The position numbers and the translations under genes are program-made. A model generated the notes under the pieces. The model saw only the letters and a list, made by a program, of their open reading frames with translations, searched no databases and had not been told where the DNA came from. Shown piece after piece: positions 1-5,925 of a stretch of DNA of 6,306 nt. The stretch's first letter is position 1. Each line of letters begins with the position of its first letter. This stretch comes from Hyphomonadaceae bacterium. Lineage in GTDB: Bacteria; Pseudomonadota; Alphaproteobacteria; Caulobacterales; Aquidulcibacteraceae. Location: contig JAEUMU010000054.1 of assembly GCA_016791325.1 (NCBI GenBank), forward strand, positions 1 through 6,306, read 5' to 3'.

Positions 1-47
1 AGCTCGGCGTCGTCATCGATGATCAGTATGGTGGTGTCGCGTGTCAT
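1..47 (-). CDS. Response regulator, N-terminal fragment (runs off the left edge)
   Basis: Reading the minus strand from the ATG at 47-45 gives MTRDTTILIIDDDAEL with no stop before the window edge. A hydrophobic beta strand (ILII) running straight into an acidic DDD cluster is the classic start of a two-component receiver domain. The acidic residues at the end of beta-1 help bind the Mg2+ needed for phosphorylation of an aspartate that lies further along, outside this window. An AGGCGG ribosome-binding-like stretch (minus strand, about 50-55) sits a few bases before the ATG. The gene lies 88 bases downstream of yggS on the same strand. The output domain is not visible, so the subfamily (OmpR, NtrC, single-domain or other) cannot be given. 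Only 15 full codons are present, but the motif is characteristic. Confidence 0.8.
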   Translation of the reverse strand, partial: MTRDTTILIIDDDAE

Positions 48-135
48 CCGCCGCCTAGAAATGATTGTTCCGGCTATTCAGGGGTTAAACACCACGCCGG
101 CCCACGCCAATGCAACCTCTTGCGCCTGTCTCCCG

Positions 136-813
136 CTAGCCGCGCGGCCCAAACAACGCCGAGCCCACCCTCACATGGGTCGCGCCGAAGCGAATCGCCG
201 TCTCGAAATCTTCGCTCATCCCCATGGAGAGCTGGGACAGCCCGTTGCGCGCGGCGATCTTGGCCAGCAGCGCGAAATGCGGCCCCGGCGGCTCATTTGC
301 AGGCGGAATGCACATCAGCCCACGCACAGGCAGCCCATAGGTTTCGCGCGCGGCGTGAATCAGTGCGTCCGCCTCGGGCGGGCTTACGCCCCCCTTTTGC
401 GGCTCCTCGCCGGTGTTCACTTGGACTAGCACGTCCGGGCGGCGCCCGAGTTTATGCATTGCCCCCGCCAAAGCGGCCGCCAGCTTCGGCCGGTCCAGGG
501 TGTCGATCGCGTCGAACAGCGCCACCGCGTCCTCAGCCTTATTGGTCTGCAACGGCCCGATCAAACGCAGCACAAGATCGCTAAATTGCGCGCGCCTGGC
601 CCCCCACCGCACTTGCGCTTCCTGCACGCGATTCTCGCCGAACACGCGCTGGCCAGCCGCCAGCACGGCGTCAATGCGGGTGTCGGGCTGTTGTTTGGAC
701 ACCGCCACGAGCCCGACGTCGCCTTCAGTCCGCCCAGCTGCCTTGGCTGCGGCTTCGATGCGCGCCAAGATCGCGGCGCGGCGCATTTGAATATCCGAAG
801 AGTTGGCGGTCAT
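136..813 (-). CDS. yggS: YggS/PLPBP family pyridoxal-phosphate homeostasis protein
   Basis: This 225-residue protein has the usual length of YggS (PLPBP), a cytosolic single-domain alanine-racemase-fold protein. It binds pyridoxal 5'-phosphate and keeps vitamin B6 and amino-acid pools balanced, with no known catalysis. The PLP lysine is Lys40 in LVAVSK (residues 35-40). Other family blocks seen are FGENRVQE (58-65), LIGPLQTNK (84-92), VLVQVNTGEE, SMGMSEDFE (196-204) and the phosphate-binding end RVGSALFG (215-222). The frame stays open upstream of 813, but the added residues look unlike the family. The ATG at 813 places the first helix as in E. coli YggS. An ATG at 822 (three residues longer) and one at 786 (nine shorter) are alternatives. 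No start has a strong Shine-Dalgarno. The chosen start codon overlaps that of the divergent ThiE-like gene. The stop is TAG at 138-136. Confidence 0.93.
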   Translation of the reverse strand: MTANSSDIQMRRAAILARIEAAAKAAGRTEGDVGLVAVSKQQPDTRIDAVLAAGQRVFGENRVQEAQVRWGARRAQFSDLVLRLIGPLQTNKAEDAVALFDAIDTLDRPKLAAALAGAMHKLGRRPDVLVQVNTGEEPQKGGVSPPEADALIHAARETYGLPVRGLMCIPPANEPPGPHFALLAKIAARNGLSQLSMGMSEDFETAIRFGATHVRVGSALFGPRG

Positions 814-1426
814 GGGCGGCATAGAGGTGCTAGCGGCGCAGGCGCGCAGGCTCAAGCGCGCCGCTGGCGCAGAGGGTACGCCATCGCTTTTCTTCCTCAC
901 CGATCCTGAGCGCACGCCCGATCCGCTGGCGGCTGTTCGCGACCTGCCGCGCGGGGCGGCGGTTATATACCGTCACTTTGGCGGCGCGGACCGCCGGCGG
1001 GTGGCCCGCGCCCTCGGGCGGCTTTGCCGCGTCCGGGGCTTGGCGCTGCTGATCGCCGCCGATCCGCAGCTGGCCGCAGCCGCCGGTGCGCAGGGCGTCC
1101 ATTGGCCGGAAGCGTGGCTCCCGGCGGCCCGCCTGCCCGAGCATGGAAGCCTGGTGACCGCCGCCGCACACGGGGTCGAGGGCGCTGCGCGCGCCGCCCG
1201 TTATGGCGCCGATGCGGTGCTGCTGAGCCCGATTTTTCCAACCCGCTCAAGCGCGGGGCGTCCACCGCTCGGTCTCTTCCGCGCCAGCCAGGTTGCCCGC
1301 GCCGCGGGGCGGCCGGTGATCGCGCTAGGCGGCGTCAATGCGGGAAACGCGAGGCGACTGGCGGGACGCGGCTTCGCCGGAATCGCCGCCATCGACGCGC
1401 TAATGCCGCGCGCTCCGGAACGCTAA
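812..1426 (+). CDS. ThiE/TenI-fold protein, thiamine phosphate synthase-like, probably divergent in function
   Basis: A 204-residue protein of the thiamine phosphate synthase/TenI (TIM-barrel) superfamily. Visible family signatures are LFFLTDPERTPDP (26-38), AAGAQGVHWPE (90-100, matching the usual GADGVHLGQ), GADAVLLSPIFPT (132-144) and the phosphate-binding strand PVIALGGVN (168-176). True ThiE joins HMP-pyrophosphate to thiazole phosphate. Compared with the B. subtilis enzyme as I remember it, several catalytic positions are changed: the Asn-Asp pair of IND is Ala82-Ala83, the metal-binding Asp after GVHxGQ is Trp102, the Lys of QLREK is Phe56 and the Lys after PTxT is Ser147. Arg54 and Thr144 remain. 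It may therefore have another ligand or role. The ATG at 812 has a GAAGAG-like site at 797-802. GTG at 827 is a possible later start. The gene is divergent from yggS with overlapping starts and converges on the next gene. Confidence 0.85.
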   Translation: MGGIEVLAAQARRLKRAAGAEGTPSLFFLTDPERTPDPLAAVRDLPRGAAVIYRHFGGADRRRVARALGRLCRVRGLALLIAADPQLAAAAGAQGVHWPEAWLPAARLPEHGSLVTAAAHGVEGAARAARYGADAVLLSPIFPTRSSAGRPPLGLFRASQVARAAGRPVIALGGVNAGNARRLAGRGFAGIAAIDALMPRAPER

Positions 1427-1439
1427 GGGCTTGATTTAA

Positions 1440-1892
1440 TTAGAATCGGAACGCGGATTCGATCCGCACGCCGGCGCGCGCTTCTTCTTCGTGCGCGGGG
1501 GTCGGCCCAGGGCGCTGCGTCTCCAGGCTCACCTCGCCACCCACGCGCACGCGCGGCGTAAACTGGTAATAGGCGCCCAGGGCGGTCTGATCGCCGCGCC
1601 CGCCTTCCGGCGAACGCTCAAGCCGCTGCGCCTCGCGCACATCAACCGTGACGCCCCAGCGCTGATTAAGCGTCCAGGCCGGCGGCGGCAGGCGGTCATT
1701 CTCAGGATCGCCGGTGACGCCTTCGGTCAGGCCGTTGGAGGTGGTGAAACGCTGATACCAAGGCATGGCGACGCGGGCCGCCGTCGCATCGGACAGGCCC
1801 GAAAAAGCCGGCTGTGGCGACTGCTGGGCATGCGCGGCCCCCGCCGTCATGATGACGGCGCCTGCAATCAGCAAGGCGGACGGCCTGAACAC
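1440..1892 (-). CDS. Small secreted periplasmic protein, possibly NtrZ-like
   Basis: The 150-residue protein begins with a Sec signal peptide: a hydrophobic core at residues 6-20 and a signal peptidase I site AHA-QQ after Ala22. The mature 128 residues contain a proline-rich stretch (DRLPPPAW, 66-73) and then beta-strand-like segments: RWGVTVDVRE (78-87), GAYYQFTPRVRVGGEVSLE (106-124) and a C-terminal VRIESAFRF ending in Phe. From memory, RWGVT, AYYxxTPRxRVGG and ExAFRF resemble the NtrZ family of Caulobacter, a periplasmic protein proposed to modulate the NtrY sensor kinase. The C-terminal aromatic would also fit a small outer-membrane strand protein. The start is GTG (1892-1890) preceded by GGGGAAAG; the stop is TAA. 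It reads toward the ThiE-like gene with 13 bases between the stops. That it is a secreted protein is firm; the family name is tentative. Confidence 0.75.
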   Translation of the reverse strand: MFRPSALLIAGAVIMTAGAAHAQQSPQPAFSGLSDATAARVAMPWYQRFTTSNGLTEGVTGDPENDRLPPPAWTLNQRWGVTVDVREAQRLERSPEGGRGDQTALGAYYQFTPRVRVGGEVSLETQRPGPTPAHEEEARAGVRIESAFRF

Positions 1893-2005
1893 AACTTTCC
1901 CCGCAGCTATTAATCTAACGGTCCAATATAACCGACTCGATCAGTTTCGGCTGTGAAAATTAGGACACAGCCCGGCAAATAAATCGTTCGCGGGACAGGC
2001 GAAAA

Positions 2006-2041
2006 TGTGGCCGCCCGGGCCCCGATGGGCCCTCGGCCACA
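2006..2041. repeat. Compound inverted repeat (strong hairpin)
   Basis: The outer arms TGTGGCCG (2006-2013) and CGGCCACA (2034-2041) are perfect 8-base complements. Inside them GGGCCC (2017-2022) and GGGCCC (2027-2032) pair over a CGAT loop, with CCC opposite T as an internal loop. This gives 14 nearly continuous base pairs, almost all G-C. On the plus strand it is followed by AATAGGG, so it is not a standard terminator there. On the minus strand it is followed by a short TTTT. It may be a transcript structure, a weak minus-strand terminator or a protein-binding site. Confidence 0.6.
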
Positions 2042-2077
2042 ATAGGGCCGCCATCGCAGCGCCCCCCTGGCTCTGCC

Positions 2078-2105
2078 CGCGCCCCATGTTATATGGGCGG
2101 GCGCG
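2078..2105. repeat. Inverted repeat flanking a TTATAT box
   Basis: The arms CGCGCCC (2078-2084) and GGGCGCG (2099-2105) are perfect 7-base complements separated by 14 bases that include TTATAT (2089-2094), a possible -10 element. The layout would suit an operator over a promoter for the DUF3576-leuS operon. In GC-rich DNA such arms can arise by chance, so the functional reading is only a suggestion. Confidence 0.35.
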
Positions 2106-2151
2106 TGCTTCGGGGGACGGAGCTCGCAGGCGGAAAAGGCGGAGGAATTTG

Positions 2152-2667
2152 ATGATGAAGCCTGGGCGCACGCTCACTAAGGCGGCTGTGTGCATTGCGG
2201 CGGCGCTGGCGCTCTCCGCCTGCTCGGGCTTCCGCGCGGAAGACAATGCGGGCCGCTCCCGCGCCGATGATAACCAGCGCGAAGGGTTTTCCATCTTCGG
2301 GCTGGGTGGCGGCGGCGGCGGCGAACGCCAAAGCGAGGCCCAGGCGGGCATTGGCGTGAACGCCTATCTCTGGCGCGCCTCACTCGACACTTTGAATTTC
2401 ATGCCGCTGGTTTCGGCCGATCCAAACGGCGGCGTCATCATCACCGATTGGTACAGCGACCCCACCGCACCGACCGAGCGTTTCAAAGCCACCATCTATA
2501 TTCTCGATACGCGCCTGCGCGCCGACGCTTTGAACGTGTCTATATTCCGTCAGACCAATGTCGGCGGCGTTTGGACAGATGCGCAAGTAAGCGCCGACAC
2601 GGAAGCTCAGATCGAGGACGCAATCCTCACGCGCGCGCGCCAGCTTCGCCTCAGCGCGGTGCGCTGA
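2152..2667 (+). CDS. DUF3576 family lipoprotein
   Basis: A 171-residue protein (170 if the second of two adjacent ATGs is used) with a lipoprotein signal: basic start KPGRTLTK, hydrophobic segment about 11-21 and lipobox LSAC with the lipidated Cys24. A natively loose linker follows, including six consecutive glycines (52-57). The conserved body begins at IGVNAYLWRASLDTL (67-81) and continues with GGVIITDWYS, ERFKATIYILD, LRADALNVSIFRQ and a final DAILTRARQLRLS. This is the pattern of DUF3576, a lipoprotein family of alphaproteobacteria with no established function that I know of. GGAGGA at 2141-2146 is a good Shine-Dalgarno for the ATG at 2152. The gene heads an operon with leuS and lptE. 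Its residue at +2 after Cys is not Asp, so outer-membrane sorting by Lol is likely. A role in envelope assembly is inferred only from the lipoprotein nature and lptE nearby. Confidence 0.9.
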   Translation: MMKPGRTLTKAAVCIAAALALSACSGFRAEDNAGRSRADDNQREGFSIFGLGGGGGGERQSEAQAGIGVNAYLWRASLDTLNFMPLVSADPNGGVIITDWYSDPTAPTERFKATIYILDTRLRADALNVSIFRQTNVGGVWTDAQVSADTEAQIEDAILTRARQLRLSAVR

Positions 2668-2700
2668 GACTAGACTTCCGCGCGCTTTGCCCTCACCTGA

Positions 2701-2720
2701 AACGCTCCTGAAGGGGCGTT
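2701..2720 (+). promoter_or_regulatory. leuS leader hairpin enclosing the Shine-Dalgarno
   Basis: The arms AACGCTCC (2701-2708) and GGGGCGTT (2713-2720) pair over eight positions, one of them a T-G wobble, closed by a TGAA tetraloop. The only purine-rich ribosome site before the leuS ATG at 2728 is AAGGGG (2711-2716), so it lies in the loop and 3' arm. Folding would hide the site and lower initiation. No T-run follows the stem, so it is not an intrinsic terminator, and no Leu-rich leader peptide with an ATG is seen in the 60-base gap. Confidence 0.5.
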
Positions 2721-2727
2721 GCTGCGA

Positions 2728-5421
2728 ATGTCGTCCAGATACAATCACCGAGAGACTGAGCCCAAATGGCGTGCCCGATGGGCCGAGGCCGGCATAGACC
2801 GCGCGCTAACGCCTGAAGCCGCCAAGGGGAAGAAGAAGGCCTACGTGCTGGAGATGTTCCCCTATCCGTCGGGGCGCATCCATGTAGGCCATTCTCGGAA
2901 CTACACGATGGGCGACGTGATCGCCCGATTCCGCCGCTCCAACGGCTACAACGTGCTGCATCCGATGGGCTGGGATGCGTTCGGCCTGCCCGCGGAGAAC
3001 GCCGCCATCGAGCGCGGAATTCACCCTAACGGCTGGACCTACGAAAACATCGCCGCGATGCGCGAGCAGCTCAAATTGCTGGGCTTGGCGATCGATTGGA
3101 GCCGCGAACTCGCGACGTGCGATCCCGCATACTACAAGCATCAGCAGGCCATGTTTCTCGCGTTCTGGCGCAAGGGGCTGGTCTATCGCAAGAAGCAGAA
3201 AGTGAATTGGGATCCCGTCGACAACACGGTGCTCGCCAATGAGCAGGTGGTCGATGGCAGAGGCTGGCGTTCAGGCGCGCCGGTGGAAACGCGCGAGCTT
3301 GAACAATGGATGTTCAAGGTGACAGCCTACGCCGAAGATCTGCTGAACGCCCTCGAACAACTGACCAAGTGGCCCGACAAAGTTCGTCTGATGCAGTCGA
3401 ACTGGATCGGCAAGAGCCAAGGCGCGCGCTTCAAGTTTGACATTGTGGGCTCGGCGGAAAAAATCGAGGTGTTCACCACCCGCCCCGACACGCTGTTCGG
3501 TGCAAGCTTCGTGGCGCTGGCGCCGGATCACCCGCTGACCAAGCAAATCGCCGCGACCAATCCCGCGGTCGCCGATTTCATCGCCAAGGCCGGCCAGCTG
3601 GGCACCAGCGAGGCTGACATCGAAAAGGCCGAGAAATTCGGCGTCGATCTTGGCCTACGCGTGAAGCACCCGTTCGACGAAACCTGGGAATTGCCGGTTT
3701 GGGCCGCGAATTTCGTGCTCTCCACCTACGGCACGGGCGCGATTTTCGGCTCGCCCGCCGGCGACCAGCGCGACCTCGATTTCGCCAACAAATACGCCCT
3801 GCCCTTCAAGCCGGTGGTGCTGCCGCCCGGCGCCGACGCCGCCACCTACACGGTGACGAAAGAAGCCTACACCGAAGACGGCGTGATTTATAACTCGAGC
3901 TTCCTTGATGGCCTGCCGACACGCGACGCGATCAAGCGCGCCATCGAAGAGCTGGTCAAACTGGGCAAAGGCGAGGCGACCACCCAATGGCGTCTGCGCG
4001 ATTGGGGCGTTTCACGCCAGCGTTATTGGGGCTGCCCGATTCCGGCGATCCACTGCGCCAAGTGCGGCGTCGTGCCCGTGCCGGAAAAAGATCTGCCGGT
4101 TCTGCTCCCCGACGACGCGACATTCGATAAGCCAGGCAATCCGCTCGCACGTCACCCAACATGGAAGCATGTGACCTGCCCGGCCTGCGGCGGCGCGGCG
4201 GAGCGCGAAACCGATACGCTAGATACGTTCGTGGATTCGAGCTGGTATTTCGCCCGCTTCACCGATCCCAACAATGATAGCGCCCCGTTCGACAAGGATC
4301 TGGCGGCCTATTGGCTGCCCGTGGATCAATATGTCGGCGGCGTCGAACACGCGGTGCTGCACCTGCTCTATGCGCGCTTCTTCACACGCGCGATGCGCGA
4401 TTGCGGCTTCCTCGATGGGCTGGCCGATGGCGAACCGTTCAAGAGCCTCTTCACCCAGGGCATGGTCGTACACGAGACTTACCGGCGTACGCCCCGTCCG
4501 CTGCAAGCCGATCATGTCGAACGCAAAGGCGATCGCCTGGTAGAAAAAGGCACCGGCTTTCCGGCGGAAAAAGCGGACGGCGCTCAGCCTTACCGCGTCT
4601 CGCCAATCTGGCTGCTGCCGGAGGAAATCGAGAACCGCGAAGGCACTCTCTATGAGAGGGACTCCCTCTTCCGCGTGGAAGTTGGCGCCATCGAGAAGAT
4701 GTCGAAATCGAAAAAGAACGTGGTCGATCTCGACACGTTCGTCACCGATTTTGGCGCCGATGTCGCGCGCTGGTTTGTACTCTCCGACAGCCCGCCTGAG
4801 CGTGACGTGGAATGGACGGCCTCCGGCGTGAAAGGCGCCTGGAACTTCGTGCAGCGTGTCTGGACGCTCACGGAAGCACACGGCCGCCCCGCGCCCAAGC
4901 CGGGCGCCGCCGCGCCCGGGAGCGCTGGAGATGCGCACGCACTGCGCCAGCTCGCACACCGCGCGATCCAATCCGTGACCGAAGACATCGAACACTTCCG
5001 GTTCAACGTGGCGGTTGCGCGCTGTTACGAATTGGTCAACGCCATCGCCAAGCTGAAAGCTGCCGACGAAACGGCCGCGTTCGCGCGCGGGGAAGCGCTG
5101 CGAATATTGGCGCAGCTGATCTCGCCGTTCATGCCGCACTTGGCCGAGGAGTGCTGGGAAGCGCTCGGCATGGAGGGTTTCGTCGCCACCGCGCCCTGGC
5201 CCGAGGCTGACCCCGCCCTCGCCGCGCGCACCACCGTGACCCTCCCTATACAGGTGAACGGCAAGCGGCGCGGCGAGATTGAAGCCGCCGCCGGGGCCCC
5301 CGAAGATGAGGTGCGCGCGCTTGCCTTGGCACACCCGACCGTGGCTCAATTCCTAGCCGGCCAGGCGGTGCGTAAGGTTATTGTCGTGACGGACCGGATT
5401 GTGAATATCGTGGCCGGCTAG
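2728..5421 (+). CDS. leuS: Leucyl-tRNA synthetase
   Basis: The 897-residue class I synthetase charges tRNA-Leu with leucine in the cytosol. Seen in order: HIGH-type motif HVGH (52-55) after FPYPSG; CP1 editing domain with the threonine-rich TTRPDT (250-255) and GDQRD (Asp346, the amine-binding editing aspartate); a zinc module with CAKC (443-446) and CPAC (484-487); [20 protein letters not shown] in the catalytic core; a leucine-specific domain; KMSKS (657-661); a helical anticodon-binding domain; and the C-terminal domain with [12 protein letters not shown]. It is longer than the E. coli enzyme (about 860 residues). About 27 extra residues lie between GMV (579) and KMSKS, with [18 protein letters not shown] as the likely insert. 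I chose the ATG at 2728; TTG at 2719 is too close to the ribosome site. It is 60 bases after the DUF3576 gene and 18 before lptE. No key residue is missing. Confidence 0.98.
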   Translation: MSSRYNHRETEPKWRARWAEAGIDRALTPEAAKGKKKAYVLEMFPYPSGRIHVGHSRNYTMGDVIARFRRSNGYNVLHPMGWDAFGLPAENAAIERGIHPNGWTYENIAAMREQLKLLGLAIDWSRELATCDPAYYKHQQAMFLAFWRKGLVYRKKQKVNWDPVDNTVLANEQVVDGRGWRSGAPVETRELEQWMFKVTAYAEDLLNALEQLTKWPDKVRLMQSNWIGKSQGARFKFDIVGSAEKIEVFTTRPDTLFGASFVALAPDHPLTKQIAATNPAVADFIAKAGQLGTSEADIEKAEKFGVDLGLRVKHPFDETWELPVWAANFVLSTYGTGAIFGSPAGDQRDLDFANKYALPFKPVVLPPGADAATYTVTKEAYTEDGVIYNSSFLDGLPTRDAIKRAIEELVKLGKGEATTQWRLRDWGVSRQRYWGCPIPAIHCAKCGVVPVPEKDLPVLLPDDATFDKPGNPLARHPTWKHVTCPACGGAAERETDTLDTFVDSSWYFARFTDPNNDSAPFDKDLAAYWLPVDQYVGGVEHAVLHLLYARFFTRAMRDCGFLDGLADGEPFKSLFTQGMVVHETYRRTPRPLQADHVERKGDRLVEKGTGFPAEKADGAQPYRVSPIWLLPEEIENREGTLYERDSLFRVEVGAIEKMSKSKKNVVDLDTFVTDFGADVARWFVLSDSPPERDVEWTASGVKGAWNFVQRVWTLTEAHGRPAPKPGAAAPGSAGDAHALRQLAHRAIQSVTEDIEHFRFNVAVARCYELVNAIAKLKAADETAAFARGEALRILAQLISPFMPHLAEECWEALGMEGFVATAPWPEADPALAARTTVTLPIQVNGKRRGEIEAAAGAPEDEVRALALAHPTVAQFLAGQAVRKVIVVTDRIVNIVAG

Positions 5422-5439
5422 GCGGCGGGAGAAGCCCAG

Positions 5440-5925
5440 ATGCGCGTGCTGATCGTTCTATTCGCTCTGATGACAGCGGCCTGCGGCTTTGCGCCGATGT
5501 ACGCCCAGCCGGGCGGCCAGTCCGCAATCGGGCCGGTCACGGTAGCGCCCATACCCGGGAAAGCCGGCCACGTCCTACGCACTGAGCTGACGCGCCTGCT
5601 GGCCGTCGAGAGCGGCGGCGCCGAACCATCGCATCTAGAAATCACTTTGGTCGAAAGCGTCATCCCGCTCGGCATCCAACTCGATGAAACGGCGACTCGG
5701 GCCGAATTCCACCTCGCCGCCAACTACGCGCTGACGCCCCCGCGCGGGCGCGTCATCCGGGGCGCCATCGCCACTATCGCCGACTATGAGATTCCAACGG
5801 CCGCTTATGGCGAGGTCGCCGCGCAGGACGATGCGCGCGAGCGCGCCGCAGAAGTGATGGCGCAGCGCTTCCGCGCTGAGTTGGCGTTGCGAATGGCGCA
5901 AGCGCGCGAGGGCGCGGCGCAGTGA
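5440..5925 (+). CDS. lptE: LPS assembly lipoprotein LptE
   Basis: This 161-residue outer-membrane lipoprotein plugs the LptD barrel and helps place lipopolysaccharide in the outer leaflet. The N-terminus has one basic residue, a hydrophobic run (3-11) and Cys15 followed by GFAPMY, the CGFxPLY start typical of LptE. The lipobox reads MTAAC, with Thr at the -3 position where Leu is usual. The body has the family layout: an early strand (IGPVTVAPIPG), a helix with VLRTELTRLL, strands including LEITLVES and FHLAANYAL, and a long C-terminal helix rich in Ala and Arg (about 126-155). GGGAGAAG at 5427-5434 is a strong ribosome site five bases from the ATG. The gene sits between leuS and holA, the common order in many proteobacteria, which supports the call. 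The last bases overlap the holA start, implying translational coupling. Confidence 0.92.
   Translation: MRVLIVLFALMTAACGFAPMYAQPGGQSAIGPVTVAPIPGKAGHVLRTELTRLLAVESGGAEPSHLEITLVESVIPLGIQLDETATRAEFHLAANYALTPPRGRVIRGAIATIADYEIPTAAYGEVAAQDDARERAAEVMAQRFRAELALRMAQAREGAAQ

Larger units (their letters stand above)
1893..2151. promoter_or_regulatory. Shared divergent upstream region of the NtrZ-like gene and the DUF3576-leuS operon
   Basis: This 259-base non-coding stretch must hold the promoters for both flanking genes. The left part (about 1905-1990) is AT-rich for this genome. On the minus strand it carries a TATATT box near 1925-1930 but no convincing -35 partner. A GACTC at 1934-1938 fits GANTC, the CcrM methylation site of alphaproteobacteria; one copy alone says little. 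The right part is GC-rich and structured, with inverted repeats at 2006-2041 and 2078-2105. A TTATAT at 2089-2094, with TGGCTC at 2068-2073 (15-base spacer), is the best plus-strand promoter candidate, but it is weak. Reading upstream from the DUF3576 gene stays open to 2005, but that extension is arginine- and proline-rich and precedes the signal peptide, so I treat it as untranslated. Confidence 0.45.

Noticed and set aside
48..135. Terminator or promoter between yggS and the response regulator
   Set aside because: Only a 5-bp CCGGC/GCCGG pairing with a long loop and a poor TTGCAT/TGTTTA promoter match were found on the minus strand; neither is convincing.
120..909. Several plus-strand open frames opposite yggS
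   Set aside because: They are rich in Arg, Pro and Ala with no family motifs and are explained by the GC-rich antisense of yggS, whose motifs are clear.
1951..1970. CTGTG/CACAG inverted repeat in the AT-rich upstream region
   Set aside because: Five-base arms with a 10-base loop are too short to separate from chance without conservation data.
2005..2151. Upstream extension of the DUF3576 frame starting at 2005
   Set aside because: It would add an Arg/Pro-rich stretch ahead of a complete lipoprotein signal peptide, and a good GGAGGA ribosome site sits just before the ATG at 2152.
3751..3774. Gly in place of His in the LeuRS editing motif (GDQRD instead of HDQRD)
   Set aside because: The essential Asp346 is kept, and as I recall, Gly at this position also occurs in other alphaproteobacterial LeuRS. 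It is probably lineage-typical and not an editing defect.
4219..5349. Long open frame (376 codons) on the minus strand opposite leuS
   Set aside because: It lies wholly antisense to the conserved leuS reading frame, has no recognisable domain and a composition typical of the opposite strand of GC-rich genes. Long antisense frames are expected when stop codons are rare.
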